A stretch of DNA of 64,000 nt from DASQFQ01 sp963802905 (GTDB lineage: Bacteria > Actinomycetota > Thermoleophilia > Solirubrobacterales > Solirubrobacteraceae): the NCBI GenBank assembly GCA_963802905.1, contig CAWDKH010000021.1, forward strand, positions 37,178-101,177. Reading direction: 5' to 3'. This document shows, piece by piece, positions 18,639 to 27,023 of this stretch. The number at the start of each line of letters is the position of its first letter. Positions within the stretch are counted from its first letter, which is position 1. Below the pieces are notes generated by a model that was not told the origin of the DNA, did no database searches, and was given only the letters and a program-made list of their open reading frames with translations. Position numbers and translations under genes: made by a program.

Positions 18639-19183
18639 GCGAGCAAGGCGAGCAGCGCACCCCCGCGGAGGAGGCCCAGGCCGCTGCTGCGGCCGAGGAG
18701 GCGAACGCGCAGGCCACCCGAGTGGAGGCTGAGGCGCGCGTCGAGGAGGTCCAGCGCAACGTCGCGGACGCCGCCGTGCGCCGGGTCGAGGAGGAGCGCG
18801 AGGAGGCCGAGCAGAAGCTCGAGAAGCTCTCGCGCAAGGAGCGCAAGGCGAAGGAGAAGGCCGAGAAGGAAGCCGCGGAGGCCCTCGAGGCGCGCGCGAA
18901 GGCCCAGGAGGCCGAGCGGCAGGCGCACGAGGCGCAGCGCCACGCACCGTCGATCGCCGAGCGGCCGACCCCGACCTCGACCGCGTCGGTGACCTCGCCC
19001 GGCGTCGGCTCCCAGAGCGCCCCGCGCGCCGCGGCGGCTGCCGCCGCGCCCGGTCCCCAGCCGTCACCCCCGTCAGCGGCGCCGTCCGCGATGGAGCGCC
19101 CCGAGGTGCTGGTGGGCGCGGCCTTCGCCGGCGCGTTCCTGCTGGCACGCCTGATCCGAGCGGCAACGAGCAGCGATGACTGA
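18635..19183 (+). CDS. coiled-coil protein with C-terminal membrane helix
   Basis: 182 residues. Residues about 8-110 are a highly charged Ala/Glu/Arg/Lys heptad region (coiled coil), then a Pro/Ser/Ala linker, then one hydrophobic helix (VLVGAAFAGAFLLARLIRAA) near the end. Probably tail-anchored with the coiled coil in the cytoplasm. GTG start coupled to the preceding small gene. The stop overlaps the start of the Holin-X gene by 8 bp. No enzymatic motif. Confidence 0.6.
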   Translation: MSEQGEQRTPAEEAQAAAAAEEANAQATRVEAEARVEEVQRNVADAAVRRVEEEREEAEQKLEKLSRKERKAKEKAEKEAAEALEARAKAQEAERQAHEAQRHAPSIAERPTPTSTASVTSPGVGSQSAPRAAAAAAAPGPQPSPPSAAPSAMERPEVLVGAAFAGAFLLARLIRAATSSDD

Positions 19184-19616
19184 TCCTCAGGTCTCAGAGC
19201 TCGGCCTGGCGATCCAGGAGGTCACCGAGAAGATGCAGCTCCTGGTGCGCGAGGAGATCGCACTCGCGCAGGCCGAGATGACGGCCAAGATCCAGAAGCT
19301 GATCCGCGGCCTCGTGGCCGGCGCGATCGCGGCCGTCTTCGCGCTCTTCGGGCTGATCTACCTGCTCCACGCCGCCTCATGGGGCGTCTGGGAGGTGCTC
19401 GGCACCGGCAACGGCCCGTGGCTCGGCTTCCTGATCATCACCCTGATCCTGTTCCTGCTCGGCGCGGTCCTCGCCCTGCTGGCATACCGCTTCATCAAGA
19501 AGGCGGTGCCGCCGAAGCCGGAGCTCGCCATGGAGCAGGCGCAGCTGATCCGCGAGACCGTCGCCGGCTCCCAGCCCGAGCACAGCGGCACGTCGGTGCC
19601 GGAGAGGGTCAAGTAG
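19176..19616 (+). CDS. Holin-X (DUF1469) family membrane protein
   Basis: 146 residues: amphipathic N-terminus MQLLVREEIALAQAEM typical of the actinobacterial Holin-X/DUF1469 family, two transmembrane helices (about 45-70 and 85-110), then a cytosolic tail. Despite the family name there is no evidence of phage lysis here, since it sits in a chromosomal envelope cluster. The next gene starts immediately after its stop. Confidence 0.8.
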   Translation: MTDPQVSELGLAIQEVTEKMQLLVREEIALAQAEMTAKIQKLIRGLVAGAIAAVFALFGLIYLLHAASWGVWEVLGTGNGPWLGFLIITLILFLLGAVLALLAYRFIKKAVPPKPELAMEQAQLIRETVAGSQPEHSGTSVPERVK

Positions 19617-19838
19617 ATGGCCGCCCGCTCACCCGAGGAGATCCGCCAGTCGATCGAGGCCAACCGCGCCGAGCTCGGCATGGCCGTCGAGAAGCTCCGC
19701 CAGGAGGTCGCGGTCGTCACCGACTGGCGCGGCCAGCTCGTGGCGCACAAGAAGCAGGTCTTGATCGGCGCTGCCGTTGCCGGCTTCGTGCTGGGTGGCG
19801 GGATCGCCGGTGTTGGCCGGTTGTTGCGCCGGCGCTGA
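19617..19838 (+). CDS. DUF3618 family protein
   Basis: 73 residues starting SPEEIRQSIEANRAELGMAV, the DUF3618 signature, followed by a helix and a C-terminal hydrophobic segment ending RRR. ATG directly abuts the Holin-X stop (TAGATG). Holin-X plus DUF3618 is a conserved actinobacterial pair, with function unknown. Confidence 0.85.
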   Translation: MAARSPEEIRQSIEANRAELGMAVEKLRQEVAVVTDWRGQLVAHKKQVLIGAAVAGFVLGGGIAGVGRLLRRR

Positions 19839-19862
19839 CGTTCGGCCGACGAACGGCAACTG

Positions 19863-20041
19863 CTCTGGGTAGGGAAAGGCGTTCCGCCGGAGGAGGCGGC
19901 ATTTCGTTCCTCTCGCTCGCTTCAAGGTGATCGGAGGAACGTTTGCCCGCTCATACCGGCCGAACGTTCCCCTCGGTCCGAATCGGATCGCGAAAGGAAC
20001 GAAACGCCGGTTCCGACCGAACCCCAGCCCTACCCAGCCGC
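19863..20041. repeat. large imperfect inverted repeat between convergent genes
   Basis: The 220-bp gap 19839-20058 holds no gene. Its outer arms CTGGGTAGGG / CCCTACCCAG pair perfectly. Inner segments GGCATTTCGTTCCT and AGGAACGAAACGCC pair at 13 of 14 positions, and weaker GGAGGAACGTT / AACGTTCCCCTC matches continue inward. The whole could form a long cruciform or a double-ended terminator. Not similar to the 165-bp repeats elsewhere in the window. Confidence 0.5.
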
Positions 20042-20058
20042 CGTTGAAGTTCGCCGGC

Positions 20059-20268
20059 TCAACCGGGATCGACCTCTTCCCCAGTGTCCGAATCCACCAG
20101 CACGATCGCGCCCGCCGGGCACGCTCGCGCGGCTTCGAGCAACACGTCATCCGGCGCGGTGCCGATGACGACCGCCACGTCGTCGACGCGGAAGGCCTGC
20201 GGGGCGACGACCGCGCAGTCGCCGTGGGCGACGCACGCGAACGTGTCGATCTCGGGGATCAGGGTCAT
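20059..20268 (-). CDS. 3Fe-4S-type ferredoxin
   Basis: 69 residues. Cluster ligands are arranged CVAHGDC ... CPAG: Cys12 and Cys18, then Cys about 52, with His in the position of the fourth ligand. This is the pattern of actinobacterial single-cluster 3Fe-4S (or 4Fe-4S) ferredoxins that feed cytochromes P450 or other oxygenases. ATG overlaps the stop of the reductase gene (ATGA), with GGAG upstream. The terminal electron acceptor is not encoded in the window. Confidence 0.85.
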   Translation of the reverse strand: MTLIPEIDTFACVAHGDCAVVAPQAFRVDDVAVVIGTAPDDVLLEAARACPAGAIVLVDSDTGEEVDPG

Positions 20269-21342
20269 GCTGCGCTCCTTTCGAGCTCGGGTGTGGGGGA
20301 GAGGCGCCGGCGTGCGGCGCGCAGGTCGGCGGCGGAGCGGCCCGCCAGCAGCACGGCGCTGACGGCGCCGCCGCGGCGGTAGACGGCCTCGAAGCCGCGG
20401 CCCTCGGCGTCGACGACGAGCTCCGCGCGGGCACCGGCCGGATCGCCGACGCTCTGCAGGCGCAGGCCCAGTTGGTCGCTCCAGAACGAGGGCGGCGGCG
20501 TCCGGCGCGGCGGGCAGGCCGAGCAGGGCGCGGGCGACGCCGGCGCCCTGGCGCGCGGCGGCGTCCCAGTGGCCGCCGCCCGTCACGTCGCCGGCGAGGT
20601 AGACGTGCGAGTCAAGCCCCGCGCCGGAGAACCACCCCGAAGCGGGCCGGACCCCGACCGCCTCGACGACATGGTCCGTCAAGACCCGCGTCCCGTCGGC
20701 GAGCACGAGCTCCTCAATGCCCGCCGTTCCCCCACGCACCGACTCAAGCGGCGCGCCGAGGTGGAGCGCCACTCCGTCCTCCCGGTGCAGCGCGACCAAT
20801 CGAGCGCCGACGGAAGGACCCAGCCGAGGCAGCAACCCCGGAGCCGCCTCGATCACCGTCACCTCGACGCCGGCCCGGCGTGCGCTCGACGCCACCTCCA
20901 GGCCGATCAGCCCGCCGCCGACCACGCTCAGCCGCGCGCCCCGCGACAGCGCCGCCTGCAGGCGCGCGGCGTCGTCGAACGTCCGCAGTGCCTGCACGTT
21001 CTCGAAGCCGGCCAGCGCCGGCAGCCGCACCGGCTCGCTGCCGGTGGCGATCAGGAGGTCGTCGTAGCGGAGGCGCTCGCCGTCGGCGAGCGCAACCACA
21101 CGGCGGCCGGCATCGAGCCGCACGGCGACGCCCGTCCGCAGCGCGACGTCATGCGAGGCGTACCACTCCAGCGGCCGCAGCCACGGCGGCGAGTCCAGCC
21201 GCTCCTTCGAGAGCGGCGGGCGGTCGTAAGGCCGCTCGGGCCCGACGATGGTGATGGGCGTGTCATGGCCCAGGGCGCGCAGGGTTTCGCAGCACCGTTG
21301 CGCCGCGAGCCCGCCGCCGACGATCAGCAGTCCAGGGGTCAT
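20265..21342 (-). CDS. FAD-dependent ferredoxin reductase (one frameshift)
   Basis: 358 residues once one extra base near 20495 is removed. Rubredoxin/putidaredoxin-reductase type: FAD motif GGGLAAQR, ATGSEPVRLP, NAD motif VVGGGLIGLEVASSARRAG, VYLAGDVTGGG, then a reductase C-terminal domain that begins PPSFWSDQLGLRLQSVGD. It should pass electrons from NAD(P)H to the ferredoxin translated from the overlapping downstream gene. ATG at 21342 lacks a clear ribosome-binding site, and a TTG ten codons upstream is the alternative. Confidence 0.8.
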
Positions 21343-21429
21343 GCCGCCGCAGCGTGCCGACCGTGCGGCCAAGGCTCACCCAGCGGAACGGAAAGCCGAA
21401 GCAAAGGCTGCTGTAGCCGCTCGACCGTT

Positions 21430-21445
21430 TACGCTCCGGCTGACC
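21430..21445 (+). promoter_or_regulatory. leaderless -10 box for AI-2E transporter
   Basis: TACGCT, 10 bases, then GTG at 21446. Confidence 0.45.
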
Positions 21446-22576
21446 GTGGCCGGACAGACCCAGCTCAGCACCCGGACGATCGTCCGCGTGTTCTTCACGC
21501 TGGTCGCCCTCGGCGTCCTGCTCTATGTGCTGTACCTCGTCCGCTCGGTCGTGGGGCTGCTGCTGATCGCGGTGTTCCTGGCTGTCGCGCTCGGCCCCGC
21601 GGTCGATCACGTCAGGCGGGTGAAGCTCCCGCGCGCCGCGTCGATCCTCGCGGTCTTCCTCGGCATGTTCCTGGCGATCTTCCTGATCGGGCTGATCGTC
21701 GTCCCGCCGATCGTCAACGAGGTCGAGGCGTTCGCCGACGACGTCCCGAACTACATCGACGACATCCGCTCGAACGAGACGCTGCGCGAGTACGACGACA
21801 AGTACGACATCACGAAGAAGCTCGAGGACCAGGCCGAGAGCCTCCCCAGCCGGCTGGGCGACGCCGCGGGCGCGCTTCAAGCGGTGACCGTTGGCGTGTT
21901 CTCGACCGTGCTGCAGCTGGTGACGGTCCTGACCATCACGTTCTTCCTGTTGCTCGACGGCGGGCGAATAGCGAACTTCCTGATTACCCAGGTGCGCCCG
22001 TCGCACCAGGCGCGGGTGCGCGCGGTCGCCGCCGACATCTACGGCGCCACCGGCGGCTACGTCGCCGGCGCGCTCACGCTCGCCACCGCCGCCGGGCTCT
22101 CGACCTACATCCTGCTCAGCATCCTCAACGTCCCGTTCGCGGTCCCGCTCGCGGTGCTGATGGCCTTCTTCGACCTGATCCCGCTCGTCGGCTCGACGAT
22201 CGGTGGCGTGCTCGTCGGCGTCGTCACGCTGTTCGCCGACTTCCCGGGGGACACGATCATCTGGGTCGTCTTCGTGCTCGTCTACCAGCAGGTCGAGAAC
22301 AGCGTCTTCCAGCCGCTCGTCTACCGCCGTACCGTCAATCTGCACCCGCTCGCGGTGATCACGGCGATCCTCATCGGGTCGAGCCTGCTCGGGGTGCTCG
22401 GCGCGCTGGTGGCGATCCCGATCGCCGCCGCGATCCAGATCGCGCTCAAGGACGTCTGGGAGCACCGCGACTCGGCCGTCATCGGCGTCACCGGGCAGCC
22501 AATCCCGGCCGTCGGCGATGAGCCGCCGCGCGAGGTCGAGCTGCCGCCCGGCGCGGCGCCGGAACCAAGCAGCTAG
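21446..22576 (+). CDS. AI-2E (PerM) family transporter
   Basis: 376 residues with about eight membrane helices. Seen: the opening pair of helices, the conserved TFFLLLDGGRI segment, GYVAGAL, and the family's FFDLIPLVGSTIGG followed by VYQQVENSVFQPLVY. The family exports small molecules such as AI-2 or acts as a Na+/H+ antiporter, and the substrate is unknown here. GTG at 21446 is chosen because of the adjacent -10 box. An in-frame ATG at 21341 would overlap the divergent reductase. The stop shares a CTAG with the convergent MFS gene. Confidence 0.85.
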   Translation: MAGQTQLSTRTIVRVFFTLVALGVLLYVLYLVRSVVGLLLIAVFLAVALGPAVDHVRRVKLPRAASILAVFLGMFLAIFLIGLIVVPPIVNEVEAFADDVPNYIDDIRSNETLREYDDKYDITKKLEDQAESLPSRLGDAAGALQAVTVGVFSTVLQLVTVLTITFFLLLDGGRIANFLITQVRPSHQARVRAVAADIYGATGGYVAGALTLATAAGLSTYILLSILNVPFAVPLAVLMAFFDLIPLVGSTIGGVLVGVVTLFADFPGDTIIWVVFVLVYQQVENSVFQPLVYRRTVNLHPLAVITAILIGSSLLGVLGALVAIPIAAAIQIALKDVWEHRDSAVIGVTGQPIPAVGDEPPREVELPPGAAPEPSS

Positions 22577-23808
22577 CTGGGCTCGGGCGCCGGGCGCAGC
22601 GGCTGGGCCTGCTCGGCGACGGGCTCGGGCCAGAGCGCGCGCAGCGGCGGCCGCACGACCAGGATGATCACGATCAGGGCCAGACCGCCGCACAGGAACA
22701 TCGCCTGGATGCCGAGCGTCGAGATCAGCACGCCGGCGAGCACGAACGCCAACACGAAGGCCGCCGAGGTGCAGGTCTTGTGGAGCGCGAACAGGCGGCC
22801 GTGCAGCGCCTCGGGCACGGTGTGGGCGAGCAGCAGGCGGTCGTGGACGAGCGCGAGGCCGTTGCCGAAGCCGCCGAGCGCGAACGTGATGACCAGCAGC
22901 CCGAAGTGGGGTGCGACCGCACACAGCACGAGGTCGGCGGCCATGCACATGAGGCCGGCGAGGTAGGCGCGGCGCCACTGCCAGCTCGTGCCGGTGCGCG
23001 CGCCGAAGGTCGAGCCGAGGAACGTCCCGATCCCCGAGGCCGTCATCAGGGCGGCGAGCCCGGAGCCGCCGACGCCGAGCAGCTCACGCGCGAGCATGAC
23101 CTCGCCGACGTTGACCATGCCGACCGCGACCACCGCGACGGTCGAGGACGCGAGCAGCAGCCGCACGCCGGGCATCGCGATGATCTCGCGCGCGCCCGAG
23201 CGCATGGAGGCGATCAGCGATCCGCCCACGCGCCGAGTGGGGGAGCTCAGCGGGATCGTGGCGAGGAGCCCGGCCGAGAGGGTGAACGTGCCGGCGTTGA
23301 CCGCCATCAGGATGTGCGGGTCGACCACCAGCAGCATCGCGCCGGCGAGCGCCGGGCCGAGCGTGAGGCCGAGGTCGTCGAGCGCCGAGTACAGGCTCAT
23401 CGCGGCGGGGCGGTGCTCGGGCGACGACAGGCGCGAGACCGACGCGAGCGCGCTCGGGTTGAAGAGTGCGCTGCCGATGCCGGCCACCAGCGCGCAGGCG
23501 ATCATCAGCCCCAGCGAGGGCACGAGCGCGAGTGCCCCGAACGCGCCGAGCCGCAGGACGTCGGCGGCGACCAGCGCGGTCCGCCGCGACATCCGGTCGG
23601 CGAGCGCGCCGAGCAGCGGGCCGAGCGCGACGGCCGGCAGCAACTCGCACAACAGCACCGCGGTCAGCGCCCACGGCGTGTGGTAGTGGTCGTAGGCCAG
23701 CAGCGGCAGGCCGACGATCGCGATGCCGCTGCCGAGGCTCGACTGCGCGTGGGCGAAGAAGAACCGCTTCGCCCCGCGGGCGCTCAGTGCGGAGCCGAAC
23801 GCCCGCAC
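22573..23808 (-). CDS. MFS transporter (EntS/MFS_3 type)
   Basis: 411 residues, twelve predicted membrane helices. The loop 2-3 motif reads GALADRMSRRTAL and there is a second-half motif GRLFALHKTC. The layout resembles MFS_3 exporters of siderophores or drugs. GTG start immediately after the stop of the DUF5317 gene, so the two form a short operon. Stop shares CTAG with the AI-2E transporter. Confidence 0.85.
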   Translation of the reverse strand: MRAFGSALSARGAKRFFFAHAQSSLGSGIAIVGLPLLAYDHYHTPWALTAVLLCELLPAVALGPLLGALADRMSRRTALVAADVLRLGAFGALALVPSLGLMIACALVAGIGSALFNPSALASVSRLSSPEHRPAAMSLYSALDDLGLTLGPALAGAMLLVVDPHILMAVNAGTFTLSAGLLATIPLSSPTRRVGGSLIASMRSGAREIIAMPGVRLLLASSTVAVVAVGMVNVGEVMLARELLGVGGSGLAALMTASGIGTFLGSTFGARTGTSWQWRRAYLAGLMCMAADLVLCAVAPHFGLLVITFALGGFGNGLALVHDRLLLAHTVPEALHGRLFALHKTCTSAAFVLAFVLAGVLISTLGIQAMFLCGGLALIVIILVVRPPLRALWPEPVAEQAQPLRPAPEPS

Positions 23809-23812
23809 GGCC

Positions 23813-24373
23813 TCATGCCTCCGCGGGACGCAGACGCACGGGCACGTCGACGAGCCGCGAGCGGCAGACGAAGTGCAGGAGCAGGAAGGCGCCGAGCACG
23901 ATCTCGATGTCGCCGACGCTGAAGACGTTGTGGATGGGCATCCACGCGGGCGTGTGGAAGATGTCGCCGAGGAAGCCCAGCGTCGCGTCGCTCGCGGGCG
24001 CGGAGTTGATGAAGTCGCCGGCGTGCTGGGGGATGCCCGCGGCCTCGATGGCGTCGGGGTCGGCGGGCATGACGCCGCCGTTGGCCGCGATGGCGGCGAA
24101 GTTCAGCGCGCCGCCGAGCGCGATCACCAGCAGCCCGGGGATGTGGCGGTTGGCGACGAGGAACGCGCCGAGCATGAAGTAGGTCGCGAGGTGGATCTCC
24201 TCGCTCAGCCCCCAGGCGTCGCCGGGGAGGACCGAGATGATCACGATCTGGATGAAGAGGGCGGCCACGGCGAGCGCGCCGCGGCGGAACTCGAGCTCCG
24301 CGAGCGCCCCCAACCGGCCGCCCAAGAGGGGGACCGACAGGATGCACAGCAACAGGGCGGACCCGATCAACAT
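23813..24373 (-). CDS. DUF5317 family membrane protein
   Basis: About 187 residues, five or six membrane helices, with the family features GGRLGALAELEFRRG near the N-terminus and ANGGVMPADP in a central loop, then HNVFSVGDIEIVLGAFLLLH. Function unknown. The start could be this ATG or a TTG at 24412 (200 residues). Neither has a convincing ribosome-binding site. Followed at once by the MFS gene. Confidence 0.7.
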   Translation of the reverse strand: MLIGSALLLCILSVPLLGGRLGALAELEFRRGALAVAALFIQIVIISVLPGDAWGLSEEIHLATYFMLGAFLVANRHIPGLLVIALGGALNFAAIAANGGVMPADPDAIEAAGIPQHAGDFINSAPASDATLGFLGDIFHTPAWMPIHNVFSVGDIEIVLGAFLLLHFVCRSRLVDVPVRLRPAEA

Positions 24374-24533
24374 ACGCGCGATATCGACTGCTCTCGCGCG
24401 AGGCTTGAGCAAGACCCCTCAGACACCCCTAGGACATACGTCCAAGGCCCCTCGCTCCGCTATCGGGAGTGCCGATGAGCCTCCTATGAAGGCGAGCCTC
24501 ATGGACGAGCTCGCCCTGATCCAAGGAGTCCAA

Positions 24534-24623
24534 GTGAAGGCACGTATGTATCGGATGCTCCCGGTGCTTGCCCTTCTGGCCGTTGTGGTCGAGGGTCTCG
24601 GCGCCGGCGTGAAGTGGTTCTAG
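24534..24623 (+). CDS. 29-residue hydrophobic peptide
   Basis: GTG start with a near-ideal AAGGAG 7 bases upstream. It encodes MKARMYRMLPVLALLAVVVE then GLGAGVKWF: a basic N-terminus, a hydrophobic helix and a C-terminal KWF. No homologue recognised. It sits with a second tiny frame and a strong hairpin in a 400-bp gap otherwise lacking genes, which supports a real expressed unit: a small membrane peptide or a leader peptide for the GGDEF-EAL gene. Confidence 0.4.
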   Translation: MKARMYRMLPVLALLAVVVEGLGAGVKWF

Positions 24624-24625
24624 TC

Positions 24626-24679
24626 ATGAAGGCGCTTATCCGCCGCGGGCCGACAGTGAGGCACGGCCGCAAGTGGTAA
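24626..24679 (+). CDS. 17-residue basic peptide frame
   Basis: ATG two bases after the stop of the preceding peptide. Encodes MKALIRRGPTVRHGRKW and stop. Both peptides start MKA and end in KW(F). No ribosome-binding site of its own, so translation would depend on coupling. May be chance, but the position between the first peptide and the hairpin is suggestive. Confidence 0.25.
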   Translation: MKALIRRGPTVRHGRKW

Positions 24680-24686
24680 TCGCAAC

Positions 24687-24717
24687 GGGTGCCCGGGCAC
24701 GACAGCTTCGGGCACCC
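24687..24717 (+). terminator. stem-loop after small-peptide genes
   Basis: Perfect 9-bp stem GGGTGCCCG / CGGGCACCC around a 13-base loop, extended by CAA/TTG with one mismatch. No T-run follows, so it would be a factor-assisted terminator or an attenuator ahead of the GGDEF-EAL gene 60 bp downstream. Confidence 0.5.
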
Positions 24718-24776
24718 ATTGCGTTCTGTCCCTGCCCTGCCCCCTGTCGTTCCCCTAGAAAGAACTCTTCCCCCTG

Positions 24777-26810
24777 ATGTTCGGTCAGCCGCTCGCACGC
24801 TATGTAGCCGCCGTTGTGGCGGGCGGGTCCCTCTGCCTGATCGCGATGGTCGTGACGGGCGGTTCCAGTCTTCTCGACGCTCGCCAGCCCGAGCTGCTGT
24901 TCCTCCTCATGGGCTGCGCCGTCGTCGCCGAGCTCACTCCCCTCAAGGTCGTGCTGCGCGCGGCCGAGGGCGAGATCACCGCGTCGAACACCTTCGCGTT
25001 CGCGCTGCTCATCTGTTACGGCCCCGCGCCGGCCGCCATCGCGTTCGCGCTCGGCACGATCCTCGCCGACGGCATCCGCCGCAAGCCGCCGGAGCGCATC
25101 GCGTTCAACGCCGCGCAGTACGTGATCACCGTCGCCGCCGCCGGCGTCGTGCTGTCCGCGCTCAGCGGCCTCCCGCACCTCAACGACCCGACCGGCATCC
25201 AGCCCAGCGACCTGCCCGGGATCGTCGCCGCCGCGCTCGTCTTCCACGCGCTCAACTCCAGCTTCGTCGCCGGCGCCATCGCGCTCGCCGAGAAGATCGG
25301 CTTCCTGCGCTACCTCGCCTCCGACCTCTTCCTCCAGGCCTCGACCGCCGGCCTGCTGCTCGGCCTCTCGCCGGTCCTCGTGATCGCCGCCGACTTCTCG
25401 CTCGCCGTCCTGCCGCTGCTCTTCCTGCCGCTGCTGGCCATCCACCGCGGCGGCCGCCAGGCGATCGCCAAGGAGCACCAGTCGCTGCATGACGCGCTCA
25501 CCGGCCTGCCGAACCGCGTGCTGTTCCGCGACCGCATCCAGCAGGGCGTGCGCGCCGCCGAGCGCCGCCACGGCGGCTTGGCCGTGATGATCATGGACCT
25601 CGACCACTTCAAGGAGGTCAACGACACGCTCGGCCACCACCACGGCGACGTGCTCCTCCAGGAGGTCGCCGAGCGCCTCAAGTCCACGCTGCGCACCGCC
25701 GACACCGTCGCCCGCCTCGGCGGCGACGAGTTCGGGATCCTGCTCCCGGAGGTCATGGGCGTCGACGACGCGCTGGCCGTCGCCGAGATCCTCCAGAGCG
25801 CGCTGCGCGAGCCGTTCGTGGTCGACGGGCTGACGCTCGAGATGGGCGGCTCGATCGGCATCGCCTGCCACCCCGACCATGGCGACCACGTCGAGGTGCT
25901 GATCCAGCGCGCCGACATCGCGATGTACTCGGCCAAGGAGGGCGGCCGCGGCTTCTCGCTCTACGAGCCGCAGCAGGACCACTACTCCCCGCGCCGCCTG
26001 TCGCTCGCCGGCGAGCTGCGCTCTGCGCTCGAGAGCGGCGAGCTCGAGCTGCACTACCAGCCGAAGGCCGACGTCATCAGCGGCCGCATCGTCGGCGTCG
26101 AGGCGCTCGTGCGCTGGAACCATCCGCGCCACGGCCTCCTCGGCCCCGAGGAGTTCGTCCCGATCGCCGAGCAGACCGGCCTGATCGTCCCGCTCACCCG
26201 CTGGGTGCTGGCCGCCGCGATGCGCCAGTGCCGCGCGTGGCAGGAGCAGGGCTACGAGCTCTCCGTGGCGGTCAACCTGTCCGCCCGCTCGTTCCTCGAC
26301 ACCGCGCTGGCCGTCGACATCCCGCAGCTGCTGAAGGTCCACAACATCGCGCCGACACTGCTCGAGCTCGAGGTCACCGAGAGCACGATCATGCTCGACC
26401 CGGCGCGCGCCACCGCGACGCTCGAGCGCCTCTCGGAGCTCGGCCTGCGGCTCTCGATCGACGACTTCGGGACCGGCTACTCATCGCTGGCGAACCTCAA
26501 GCGGCTGCCGGTCGACATGATCAAGATCGACAAGTCCTTCGTGCTCGAGATGGCGACGGAGCACTCCGACGCCGCGATCGTGCGCTCGACGATCGAGCTC
26601 GCCCACAACCTCGGCCTGCAGGTCATCGCCGAGGGCGTCGAGGACCGTCAGATCTGGGAGGAGCTCGCCCGCCTCGGCTGCGACTTCGCCCAGGGCTACT
26701 ACCTCTCACGGCCGCTGCCGGCCGACAAGCTGGCCCCGAAGCTCGGCATGGCGCCGGCGGACGAGGGCCACGCCGAGCGCCCGCCGCTGCGGCTCGTCGC
26801 CGGGCTCTAG
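24777..26810 (+). CDS. membrane-bound GGDEF-EAL cyclic-di-GMP enzyme
   Basis: 677 residues. About 220 N-terminal residues form six to eight membrane helices of no family I can name. The GGDEF domain has an intact active site RLGGDEFG (about 314-321) and an inhibitory I-site RTAD five residues before it. The EAL domain has GVEALVRW (EAL about 441), NLSARSF, DDFGTGYSSL, KIDKSFV and EGVE, all consistent with an active phosphodiesterase. Both making and degrading c-di-GMP are possible, presumably switched by the membrane sensor. No Shine-Dalgarno at the ATG. Confidence 0.9.
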   Translation: MFGQPLARYVAAVVAGGSLCLIAMVVTGGSSLLDARQPELLFLLMGCAVVAELTPLKVVLRAAEGEITASNTFAFALLICYGPAPAAIAFALGTILADGIRRKPPERIAFNAAQYVITVAAAGVVLSALSGLPHLNDPTGIQPSDLPGIVAAALVFHALNSSFVAGAIALAEKIGFLRYLASDLFLQASTAGLLLGLSPVLVIAADFSLAVLPLLFLPLLAIHRGGRQAIAKEHQSLHDALTGLPNRVLFRDRIQQGVRAAERRHGGLAVMIMDLDHFKEVNDTLGHHHGDVLLQEVAERLKSTLRTADTVARLGGDEFGILLPEVMGVDDALAVAEILQSALREPFVVDGLTLEMGGSIGIACHPDHGDHVEVLIQRADIAMYSAKEGGRGFSLYEPQQDHYSPRRLSLAGELRSALESGELELHYQPKADVISGRIVGVEALVRWNHPRHGLLGPEEFVPIAEQTGLIVPLTRWVLAAAMRQCRAWQEQGYELSVAVNLSARSFLDTALAVDIPQLLKVHNIAPTLLELEVTESTIMLDPARATATLERLSELGLRLSIDDFGTGYSSLANLKRLPVDMIKIDKSFVLEMATEHSDAAIVRSTIELAHNLGLQVIAEGVEDRQIWEELARLGCDFAQGYYLSRPLPADKLAPKLGMAPADEGHAERPPLRLVAGL

Positions 26811-26897
26811 CGGAACCCCGACCCTAGGGCTTCCCCTACCCCCGGACACCGGGTGGCTCCGTCGTTCGCGGTCCGTGCGGATGTGACCATGCTTGCC

Positions 26898-27023
26898 ATG
26901 AACACTCTGAACCGCATCCGCCGGACCCTCACCGGCCTCGCCGCCGAGACCCGCCCCGAGTTCAAGAGCGTCGACGCCTCCCGCGCGCGCTACGACGACG
27001 GCGCCTGGCTGAAGAACAGCTAG
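26898..27023 (+). CDS. 41-residue hypothetical protein
   Basis: Encodes MNTLNRIRRTLTGLAAETRP and continues EFKSVDASRARYDDGAWLKN then S. Basic N-terminal half, acidic-aromatic C-terminal half, no membrane helix, codon use like its neighbours. An in-frame ATG lies three codons upstream. Its TAG stop shares a CTAG with the convergent degV gene, the same arrangement as two other verified gene pairs here, which favours a real gene. Confidence 0.4.
   Translation: MNTLNRIRRTLTGLAAETRPEFKSVDASRARYDDGAWLKNS

Noticed and set aside
19176..19616. Holin-X gene as evidence of a prophage
   Set aside because: No endolysin, tail, capsid or integrase genes are nearby; this family is a common chromosomal envelope protein in actinobacteria.
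20059..21342. Ferredoxin plus reductase as part of a P450 system
   Set aside because: No cytochrome P450 or other oxygenase gene is found in the window, so the acceptor cannot be claimed.
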